DNA from: Caballeronia sordidicola
GTDB taxonomy: Bacteria > Pseudomonadota > Gammaproteobacteria > Burkholderiales > Burkholderiaceae
Length of the DNA: 48,982 bases
Reading direction: 5' to 3'
Assembly (NCBI RefSeq): GCF_000729995.1
Contig: NZ_JNFG01000042.1
Location: 1 to 48,982 of the forward strand
The notes below the pieces were generated by a model, which saw nothing but the letters and a program-made list of their open reading frames with translations, was not told the origin of the DNA and did no database searches. Every line of letters starts with the position of its first letter. The first letter of the stretch is position 1. The translations under genes and the position numbers were made by a program. Positions 42,067-48,982 of this stretch are shown one piece after another.

Positions 42067-43637
42067 GCCCGTCCGTCCCACTGAACCCCGCCGATCAACC
42101 CACCCGGCAGCGTGTTTTCGCGTTCGCGCTGATGTGCCTGGGCTTTTTCATGGCCACGCTGGACATCCAGATCGTGGCCTCCTCGCTCAGGGAAATCGGC
42201 GGCGGCTTGTCGGCGAGTCAGGACGAACTTTCGTGGGTGCAGACCTCGTACCTGATTGCGGAAATCCTCGTGATCCCGATGTCCGGCTGGCTCTCCAAGG
42301 TGTTCTCCACGCGCTGGCTGTTCGTGGCTTCTGCGGTCGGTTTCACCATCACGAGCATGCTGTGCGGCCTCGCGTGGGACATCAATTCGATGATCATTTT
42401 CCGCGGCCTGCAAGGTGCGCTGGGCGCCGCGATGATCCCGACCGTCTTCACCACGGCGTTCGTGCTGTTCCCCGGCAAGCAGCGGCTGATTGCATCGACG
42501 ACGATTGGCGCGCTAGCTTCGCTTGCCCCAGCGATCGGCCCGGTGATCGGCGGATGGATCACGTCGCAATGGTCGTGGCACTGGTTGTTCTACCTGAACC
42601 TCGTTCCGGGGCTCGTAGTCGCATTCCTGGTGCCGAAGTTCGTGCATATCGACGAACCGGACCTTTCGTTGTTGAAGAAGGGCGATTACCTGGGCATTGC
42701 GTTGATGTCGGGGTTCCTTGGGTGCCTTGAATATGTGCTCGAGGAAGGTCCACGCAAGAACTGGTTCGGCGACGACGTGATCATCACTTGCACATGGATC
42801 TCCGCAATCTGCGGCTTCCTGTTTCTCGTGCATGCGTTCACTGCGAAAGATCCCGTTGTCGATCTGCGCGCGCTCGCGGTCCGGAACTTTGCGATCGGGT
42901 GTTTGCTGTCATTCGTGACGGGCATCGGCATCTTCGTCGCAGTGTTTCTCACGCCGCTGTTCCTCAGCCGCGTGCGTGAACTGGATTCGCTGCAGATCGG
43001 GATTGCGTTGCTGTCGGTGGGCGTGTTTCAGTTGCTCGCGCTTGGCGCTTATGCATTCACCTCTCGTCTCGTCGACATGCGCTGGTGTCTGCTCTTTGGC
43101 CTCGTGTGTTTCGGTCTTGGTTGCTACTTCTATGTGCCGCTCACGAATGACTGGGGCTGGCAGCAACTGCTGTTGCCGCAGGCGCTGCGTGGTATTGGCC
43201 AGCAGTTCGCGGTGCCCCCTATCGTGACAATGGCGCTGGGGTCGCTGCCGCAATCGCGCCTGAAGTCGGCGAGCGGATTGTTCAACCTGATGCGTAATCT
43301 CGGCGGCGCGATCGGCATTGCGGTCAGCGCGACCATGCTCAACGACCGGCTGAATTTTCACTATCTGCGCATCAGCGAAAGCGTCACGACCGGCAGTCCG
43401 GAAACAGAAGCGTTCTTGTCGAGGCAATTTGCCCACTGGGGCTCGGTAGCCGGAGATGCGCTGAACGCGACCAACGCGGGGCTCGCCAACCTGCATGCGC
43501 TGGTGTTTCGCGAGGCGCTGGTAATGACCTTCTCCGACACCTTCTACGTACTCACGATGTGCTTCGCCGTCGGCATAGTCAGCGTGATTTTCGTGCGGCC
43601 TATCGGCGCCGCGCCGCCTTCTCCTGACGCTCATTGA
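42063..43637 (+). CDS. emrB: EmrB-type MFS multidrug efflux pump (DHA2, 14 TMS)
   Basis: A 524-residue drug:proton antiporter of the inner membrane. The first helix has FMATLDIQIVASSLREIGGGL (DHA2 motif D1). It is followed by LSWVQTSYLIAEILVIPMSGWLSKVFSTRW (motif A) and later LGAAMIPTVFTTAFVLFP and ALASLAPAIGPVIGGWI (motif C). The length fits 14 helices. It overlaps emrA by four bases and is followed directly by the outer-membrane factor gene. Substrates are likely hydrophobic or weak-acid compounds, as in other EmrAB pumps, but this is inferred. Confidence 0.94.
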   Translation: MSPSVPLNPADQPTRQRVFAFALMCLGFFMATLDIQIVASSLREIGGGLSASQDELSWVQTSYLIAEILVIPMSGWLSKVFSTRWLFVASAVGFTITSMLCGLAWDINSMIIFRGLQGALGAAMIPTVFTTAFVLFPGKQRLIASTTIGALASLAPAIGPVIGGWITSQWSWHWLFYLNLVPGLVVAFLVPKFVHIDEPDLSLLKKGDYLGIALMSGFLGCLEYVLEEGPRKNWFGDDVIITCTWISAICGFLFLVHAFTAKDPVVDLRALAVRNFAIGCLLSFVTGIGIFVAVFLTPLFLSRVRELDSLQIGIALLSVGVFQLLALGAYAFTSRLVDMRWCLLFGLVCFGLGCYFYVPLTNDWGWQQLLLPQALRGIGQQFAVPPIVTMALGSLPQSRLKSASGLFNLMRNLGGAIGIAVSATMLNDRLNFHYLRISESVTTGSPETEAFLSRQFAHWGSVAGDALNATNAGLANLHALVFREALVMTFSDTFYVLTMCFAVGIVSVIFVRPIGAAPPSPDAH

Positions 43638-43645
43638 GATCGACT

Positions 43646-45049
43646 ATGTATAAGATTTTATTGGCACTGGCAGCTAGCATGACGCTCGCGGCGTGCGCCG
43701 TGCAACCCGCGAACCATGCGGATTTACCGTCGACCGTACGGTCGATAGCGCCCGCAAACTGGAGCGCCGACGCGCCGCAAGACAACGTGGATGCCGCGGC
43801 GTGGTGGGAGCAATTCGGCGACCCGGTGCTGCACGAACTGGTGAGTTCGGTACTGAGCCAGAACCTGGATGTGCAAGCTGCACTGGAACGGGTGAAGCAG
43901 GCCCAGGCCGTGACCACGCAGCGACGCGCGGCGCTGCTGCCGGAACTTGACGCGAGCGCCACCGCTGCCGATGCTCGCCAGAACACGCCGCCGCCGCTGG
44001 GCTATGTTCGGCAGGCGGGATTGGGCCTGACGCTCGCCTGGACGCCCGACGTGTTCGGCGGCGAGCGCCTCGAGCTGCTCGCGGCACAGGCGCAATTGAC
44101 GGGCCGTCAACATGATGTCGATGCGCTTCGTCTCGCGCTCGCGGCCAATACGGCATCGGCGTATGTTGATCTGCGCTGGGCGCAAAGCGAACAAAAGATT
44201 CTGCAGGACAATATCGCGATCAGGGAACGTGCGCTGCGTCTGACGCAGGAACGCATGCAATACGGGCTCTCGCCGCGCCTTGACGTTACCCGCGCACAGA
44301 ATCAGTTGAGCGAGTTGCAGGCGCGTTTGCCGCGTGCCAACGCCACTGTTGAACATCAGCTCAGCCTGATCGCGGTGTACTCGGGGCGCACGCCTGAATC
44401 AGTCGATACCCTCGTGCTTGCCACGCCCGGGACCATCCCGACGCCCTCGAGCGCGGTGCCCCAGATGCTGCCCTCGGAGGCGTTGCTGCGCCGTCCCGAC
44501 GTCCGCAGTGCCTACGCCGAGCTGACGCAACGCGCAGCGGAAGTGGGTGTCGCGCAAGCGGACCGCTATCCGAAGTTCTCGCTGCAACTGACCGATGGTT
44601 TGCTGGCGGCGTCGTATCTTGGGCTTCCCACGCTCACCGACAACCTCTTCAGCGCCGCGCTCAATGCGACCAGTCCTATCTTTAATGCCGGGCGGATTAC
44701 GGCGGGCATCGAGCAAAGCCAAAGCCGCATGCGCGAATCCGATCTGCGTCTGCGTCAGACCATGCTGCAGGCGCTCAAAGATGTGGAAGACACGCGCACC
44801 GATCTGGTCAGCACGTCGGAGCAGGCTGACCGCCTGAAGGAAGCATTGCAATCCTCCGATCAATCGCTACGCCTCTCCACGCAACTTTATAAGGGCGGTG
44901 CGAGCGGTTTCCTCGATGTACTCGCGGCACAGGAAGCGTATCTGCAGGACTCGGATGCGCTGAACCAGGCGAGGCGTGAACACGCGCTTGCAGCGGTCGC
45001 GTTGTACCGTTCGCTCGGTGGCGGCTGGAGCGAAACAAAGCAGGAGTAA
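43646..45049 (+). CDS. NodT-family outer-membrane efflux lipoprotein
   Basis: A 467-residue TolC-like channel. The ATG at 43646 gives a lipoprotein signal (MYKILLALAASMTLAAC, lipobox Cys17). Two OEP repeats follow, each a coiled-coil pair with an extended barrel strand. VNAATWWEQFGDP-type (here VDAAAWWEQFGDPVLHELV), the GYVRQAGLGLTLAWTPDVFG segment and PSEALLRRPDVRSAYAELTQ in the second half are typical of NodT/OprM proteins. It starts eight bases after the emrB stop. It completes a tripartite pump through both membranes. Confidence 0.93.
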   Translation: MYKILLALAASMTLAACAVQPANHADLPSTVRSIAPANWSADAPQDNVDAAAWWEQFGDPVLHELVSSVLSQNLDVQAALERVKQAQAVTTQRRAALLPELDASATAADARQNTPPPLGYVRQAGLGLTLAWTPDVFGGERLELLAAQAQLTGRQHDVDALRLALAANTASAYVDLRWAQSEQKILQDNIAIRERALRLTQERMQYGLSPRLDVTRAQNQLSELQARLPRANATVEHQLSLIAVYSGRTPESVDTLVLATPGTIPTPSSAVPQMLPSEALLRRPDVRSAYAELTQRAAEVGVAQADRYPKFSLQLTDGLLAASYLGLPTLTDNLFSAALNATSPIFNAGRITAGIEQSQSRMRESDLRLRQTMLQALKDVEDTRTDLVSTSEQADRLKEALQSSDQSLRLSTQLYKGGASGFLDVLAAQEAYLQDSDALNQARREHALAAVALYRSLGGGWSETKQE

Positions 45050-45111
45050 TGCGTTGTCCATGCCTCGGGTAACATCGGGCATCTTCTGTGTTTAGGTTGC
45101 CCACCACCCGC

Positions 45112-46041
45112 ATGGCACTCAAAAACCTGTTGAGACGGCTTGACCTGACCACGCTGCAACTCTTTCTCGCGGTCTACGAGGATGGCACGCTCACCCGTGC
45201 GGCCGAGCGCGAGGCTATCGCTGTTTCGGCCGCGAGCAAGCGGCTGCTCGAACTCGAACAGGCCGTGGGTGCGACGCTGTTCGTGCGCCGTGCCAGGGGC
45301 ATGGAGCTCACGCCCGCGGGCGAAACCCTGCTGCATCATGCGCGCCGCGTGCTGCGCGATGTCGAGAACATCGGGATCGAGTTGGCCGAGCACGCGACCG
45401 GCGTGCGCGGTTTTGTGCGCATGATGGCGAACCTCTCGGCCATCGTCGAATTCCTTCCCGAAGACTTGCGCGCATTCTTCTCGATGAACGAGCGCATCAA
45501 GCTCGACCTCGAAGAGCGTCCGAGCAGCGGTGTGGTGCAAGGCATAGCCGACAGCCTCGCCGACGTCGGCATCTGTTCAGGCGAAGCCGATACGCGAGGC
45601 CTCGACGTCTCGCACTACCGGCATGACTCGCTGGTCGTGGTGATGCCCATAGATCATGCGCTCGCGCTTCGCGAGCAGGTCACGTTCGTCGAAACGCTGG
45701 ATAGCGACTACGTCGGCCTGCATGCGGCAAGCTCGATCAACCTGCGCACGCACGTGGCGGCACGTCAGGCGGGTAAACCATTGCGGCTGCGCATCCAGGT
45801 GCCCGGTTTCGATGGCGTCTGCCGCATGGTGCAGGCAGGCCTGGGCATCAGCGTGCTGCCGCTCAAGGTATTCAACACTATCGGCCGTCCGCTCGGACTC
45901 ACGGCTGTCTTGCTCGACGAACCCTGGAGCCAGCGCGACCTGATCGTCGTGGTACGCGATGTCGCCGGACTCCCGCCGGTGAGCCGTATGTTGTTCGATC
46001 ACCTCGTAACCGTCGAGCACGACGAGCAAAACAAGGCCTGA
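45112..46041 (+). CDS. LysR-family transcriptional regulator
   Basis: A 309-residue LTTR with HTH LRRLDLTTLQLFLAVYEDGTLTRAAEREAIAVSAASKRLLELEQAVGATLFVRR and an effector domain opening RGFVRMMANLSAIVEFLPEDLRAFF. The ATG at 45112 fits the family start; a GTG at 45088 is the alternative. It lies between the efflux operon and a CoA-transferase/MFS pair 104 bp downstream, all on one strand. It probably regulates the latter, an arrangement common for organic-acid utilisation genes, although LysR genes are more often divergent. Confidence 0.9.
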   Translation: MALKNLLRRLDLTTLQLFLAVYEDGTLTRAAEREAIAVSAASKRLLELEQAVGATLFVRRARGMELTPAGETLLHHARRVLRDVENIGIELAEHATGVRGFVRMMANLSAIVEFLPEDLRAFFSMNERIKLDLEERPSSGVVQGIADSLADVGICSGEADTRGLDVSHYRHDSLVVVMPIDHALALREQVTFVETLDSDYVGLHAASSINLRTHVAARQAGKPLRLRIQVPGFDGVCRMVQAGLGISVLPLKVFNTIGRPLGLTAVLLDEPWSQRDLIVVVRDVAGLPPVSRMLFDHLVTVEHDEQNKA

Positions 46042-46145
46042 GCGTTCGCCGTTCGCGAACGGTCATTGGCGAAATGCGGTTGGACGGGGTGCGTTGCCGG
46101 CTCCTAAGCTGTCTTCCAGGTTAGCTTTTTCGGGAGACACGCATC

Positions 46146-47339
46146 ATGGCTGGACCGCTCGCAGGCATTCGCGTCATAGAAATCGGCACGCTCATAGCAG
46201 CGCCGTTCGCCGCCCGCATGCTCGGGGAGTTCGGTGCCGACGTTATCAAGATCGAAGCGCCGGACAATGGCGACCCGCTTCGCAAATGGCGAAAGCTGCA
46301 CGAGGGCACGTCGCTCTGGTGGTATCTCCAGTCGCGCAACAAGAAGTCCGTGTGCGTGAACCTGAAGTCACCTGACGGTGTGGATGTCGTCAAGCGTCTT
46401 GCCGCGGACGCCGACGTCGTGATTGAAAATCTCCGTCCCGGTGCGCTCGAAAAACTCGGCCTTGGCTGGGACGTGCTGCACGCAATCAATCCCAAACTTA
46501 CCATGGTCCGCATCTCCGGCTATGGGCAGTCCGGACCGTATCGCGATCGTCCGGGCTTCGGCGCGATCGGCGAGGCCATGGGCGGCATTCGCTATACAAC
46601 CGGCGAAGTCGATGGCGCACCGGCACGCGTGGGCATCTCTCTCGGCGACTCGCTGGCTTCCCTGCACGGAGTGATAGGCGCGTTGATGTCGATCCTGCGC
46701 GTCAAGACCGGGCAGGGCCTGGGCCAAGTCGTGGATGTATCGCTTGTCGAAAGCGTCTTCAACCTGATGGAAAGCCTGATCCCCGAATACGACTTGCTCG
46801 GTCACGTGCGCGAGCGCAGCGGCGGTGCGTTGCCGGGCATTGCGCCGTCGAATACGTATCGCACCGAAGACGGTGCGTTTGTGGTGATTGCCGGCAACAG
46901 CGATCCGATCTACAAGCGCCTGATGCATGTAATAGGTCGCGCCGATCTCGCCGATGACCCTGCGCTCGCCCGCAACGACGGCCGCGCCGCACAAAGCGCA
47001 CGCCTCGACGAAGCGATCACCGCGTGGACCACGCATCACCCGATCGACGACGTGCTCGGCGCGCTCGAAGCGGCGGAAGTGCCGTCCGGCAGGATCTATT
47101 CCGTGGCCGACATTGTTGCGGACCCGCATTATCAGGCCCGTGACATGTTGCTTGACGCCGCATTGCCCGGCGGGGTGTCGGTGAAGATGCCCGGCATTGT
47201 GCCCAAGCTCTCCGACACCCCCGGCGAAGTTCGATGGCAGGGGCCCACGCTCGGTGAACATACGGACTCCGTACTGTCCGGTTTGGGTTTCAATGCGAGC
47301 GATGTCGCACGGCTACGCGGCGAGGGCGCCGTGCAATAA
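46146..47339 (+). CDS. Class III (CaiB/BaiF) CoA-transferase
   Basis: A 397-residue family III CoA-transferase. The start MAGPLAGIRVIEIGTLIAAPFAARMLGEFGADVIKIEAP is typical, with NLKSPDGVDVVKRLAADADVVIENLRPGALEKLGLG and then GDSLASLHGVIGALMSI, where Asp168 is the expected catalytic residue. GNSDPIYKRLMHVIG and IVADPHYQARDML follow. A GGGAGA stretch lies before the ATG. It moves CoA between an acyl donor and an organic acid, often a dicarboxylate (oxalate, succinate, mesaconate or citramalate). The next gene is an organic-anion transporter, suggesting uptake and CoA activation of the same acid. Confidence 0.92.
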   Translation: MAGPLAGIRVIEIGTLIAAPFAARMLGEFGADVIKIEAPDNGDPLRKWRKLHEGTSLWWYLQSRNKKSVCVNLKSPDGVDVVKRLAADADVVIENLRPGALEKLGLGWDVLHAINPKLTMVRISGYGQSGPYRDRPGFGAIGEAMGGIRYTTGEVDGAPARVGISLGDSLASLHGVIGALMSILRVKTGQGLGQVVDVSLVESVFNLMESLIPEYDLLGHVRERSGGALPGIAPSNTYRTEDGAFVVIAGNSDPIYKRLMHVIGRADLADDPALARNDGRAAQSARLDEAITAWTTHHPIDDVLGALEAAEVPSGRIYSVADIVADPHYQARDMLLDAALPGGVSVKMPGIVPKLSDTPGEVRWQGPTLGEHTDSVLSGLGFNASDVARLRGEGAVQ

Positions 47340-47433
47340 GCGCCGCTGCTTTTATCCGCAAGACCTTTCCCTCAAACATCAAAGAACACATATGACCGGA
47401 CGGCCGCAAGGCCAGTCCGGCAAGGAGACGATC

Positions 47434-48783
47434 ATGAGCGATCTTGGCGCAACTACGGCCGTACCACAGGCACAAAGCGAAAGCGACTTCAAAGCGGTTA
47501 TCAGCAAGGTCGCCTGGCGGTTGATGCCGCTCATCATGATCTGCTATTTGTTCGCCTTTTTCGATCGAATCAACATCAGCTTCGCGAAGTTCCAACTGCA
47601 AAGCGATCTCGGTTTCTCGGACACCGCATACGGTCTCGGCGCCAGCCTCTTCGTGATCGGCTACGTCTTGTTTGAAGTGCCCAGCAACCTGATGCTCTAC
47701 AAGGTCGGCGCCCGGCGCTGGATCGCGCGCATCATGATTTCGTGGGGTATCGCCACCAGCGCCATGGTGCTGGTCGGTAATGAATGGCAGTTCTATGGGC
47801 TACGCTTCATTATCGGCGCGATGGAAGCCGGCTTTGCCCCCGGCGTTCTGTACTACCTCACGTTGTGGTTCCCGCCGAGCCATCGCGGCCGCATCACCTC
47901 GATGCTGTTTCTTGCCTCGGCATTCTCCGGGCTGGTTGGTGCGCCATTGTCGGGTCTGGTCCTCGGACACATGGACGGCGTGCTGGGCATTCGCGGATGG
48001 CACTGGCTGTTTATGCTTGGCGGTTTGCCCTGTATTGTCCTGGGCCTGCTGGTGCTCAAGTTACTGAAGGACCGGATCGAAGACGCGGGCTGGCTCAGCG
48101 CCTCGGAAAAGTCATTGCTTGCAAGCCGTATTCAGCGACCCGCCGCGCACACGGGCGCCGGCAACTCGTTGCTCGATGCAATCAGGACACGCGGTTTCCT
48201 GATGCTCGGGCTGATCTATTTTCTGATCCAGGTGGCGTCGTACGGGCTCAATTTCTGGGCGCCGCAACTCATTCGAAGCGCGGGCACGCACAACCCGACC
48301 ACCATTGGTTTGCTGACGGCGGTGCCTTACATTTGCGGTGCGATCGCCATGATCGTGGTGGGCCGTCTCTCCGACGCCTCGGGCGAGCGCCGCAAGTTCG
48401 TATGCGCCCTGCTGGTGATGGCGGCGATCGGCTTTTTTGCAGCAGGCATCTTCGACAAACAAACGGTTCTCCTGATCGTGGCGCTCGGCGTGATGGGGGC
48501 GGGCGTGGTGGCTTCGATACCGGCGTTCTGGGCGCTGCCGCCGAAGCTTCTCACGGGGGCGGGTGCTGCCGGCGGCATAGCGCTGATCAATACGATCGGG
48601 CAACTCGGCGGCATTGTGAGTCCGGTGATGGTGGGACGGGTTCGCGACCTGACCGGCACCACGACGCCTGCGCTATATGCGATTGGCGCGATGAGCCTGA
48701 TCGGCGCATTGCTCCTGCTGTTCGGTTTGCCGGCGGTATTGCGCGAGAAGGATCCGTCCGAGGCTCGTGTTTCCCGGAGATAA
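47434..48783 (+). CDS. MFS transporter, anion:cation symporter (ACS) family
   Basis: A 449-residue symporter of about 12 helices. FAFFDRINISFAKFQLQSDLGFSDTAYGLGASLFVIGYVLFEVPSNLML, then FAPGVLYYLTLWFPPSHRGRITSMLF are the signature of the ACS group (tartrate, phthalate, glucarate, hexuronate). The start at 47434 has AAGGAG eight bases upstream; the open frame beyond overlaps the CoA-transferase. It follows that gene by 94 bp and likely imports an organic acid for it. Which one is not readable from sequence. Confidence 0.93.
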   Translation: MSDLGATTAVPQAQSESDFKAVISKVAWRLMPLIMICYLFAFFDRINISFAKFQLQSDLGFSDTAYGLGASLFVIGYVLFEVPSNLMLYKVGARRWIARIMISWGIATSAMVLVGNEWQFYGLRFIIGAMEAGFAPGVLYYLTLWFPPSHRGRITSMLFLASAFSGLVGAPLSGLVLGHMDGVLGIRGWHWLFMLGGLPCIVLGLLVLKLLKDRIEDAGWLSASEKSLLASRIQRPAAHTGAGNSLLDAIRTRGFLMLGLIYFLIQVASYGLNFWAPQLIRSAGTHNPTTIGLLTAVPYICGAIAMIVVGRLSDASGERRKFVCALLVMAAIGFFAAGIFDKQTVLLIVALGVMGAGVVASIPAFWALPPKLLTGAGAAGGIALINTIGQLGGIVSPVMVGRVRDLTGTTTPALYAIGAMSLIGALLLLFGLPAVLREKDPSEARVSRR

Positions 48784-48982
48784 CCTGGGTTCGGTGGTTT
48801 TAATCTTCGGCGCCATTTTGGGCGCATTACACGACCAAAAAAGCTTTCGTTGTGGCGCCGGAGAAAATCCAGTTGCGACTTGATACGTTGCTAAATAGTC
48901 GGACCTGCAAAATTCAGTTTGCTTGATGCACGACGCCGATAGGGAATTTTGTCGGAGCAGGAAGGCTAAGCGGCCGGAAGCG

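Noticed and set aside
48809..48825. Terminator after the ACS transporter
   Set aside because: Only five pairs and no T-tract.

Overview
The window looks like chromosome from a Burkholderiaceae member, most likely Paraburkholderia or Caballeronia. The basis is high GC, many LysR, IclR, MarR and GlxA-type regulators next to small catabolic or transport operons, a CioAB-type cytochrome bd with a DUF2474 subunit, an EmrA/EmrB/NodT efflux operon, and protein sequences with a strong Burkholderia flavour. This is inference from family resemblance; no database search was run. I see no phage, transposase, CRISPR array, tRNA or rRNA.

Layout. 1-1438: end of a chaperone-usher fimbrial locus (usher C-terminus and a tip adhesin-like pilin). 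1556-3741 (minus): eutB-eutC, ethanolamine ammonia-lyase. 3977-6244 (plus): mnmH (tRNA 2-selenouridine synthase) followed 33 bp later by an ArsP/DUF318 permease. 6388-8957 (minus): cyanide-insensitive bd oxidase cioA-cioB plus a 52-aa DUF2474 subunit. 9679-13778: waaC (LPS core), a FrnE-like DsbA protein, a 71-aa hypothetical protein and a DadA-like FAD oxidoreductase. 13976-18217: osmC, chaA, a 49-aa orphan small protein behind a clear promoter, and an AzgA-like purine permease.

18218-28937: gamma-glutamyltransferase, a LysR regulator, a five-gene opp peptide importer and an OprD porin. These could form one peptide or glutathione scavenging locus: porin for entry, GGT for periplasmic cleavage, Opp for uptake. 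29115-33037 (minus): TauD-type dioxygenase followed by an SsuA/B/C-like ABC importer, an organosulfonate-type module. 33266-35351: an HD-domain, cyanamide-hydratase-like protein divergent from a GlxA-type DJ-1/AraC regulator, with an array of inverted repeats between them. 36213-39225 (minus): an IclR regulator and a polar amino-acid ABC importer, apparently one transcription unit, divergent from a LysR gene.

40456-45049: MarR regulator and a tripartite efflux pump (EmrA, EmrB, NodT-type outer membrane factor). The MarR promoter carries two identical 12-bp palindromes 21 bp apart. 45112-48783: LysR, a class III CoA-transferase and an ACS-family MFS transporter, likely an organic acid utilisation unit.

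The most distinctive signals lie outside the ordinary genes. They are the repeat array in the glxA-type leader, the MarR operator with a possible leaderless start, a tandem 13-bp repeat at the predicted start of the 49-aa gene transcript, and a cluster of three DnaA-box-like motifs upstream of chaA. Intercistronic hairpins downstream of two solute-binding-protein genes and the mnmH-permease pairing also stand out. No clearly new multi-gene system is visible; the best candidates for one are mnmH-permease and the HD/GlxA pair.
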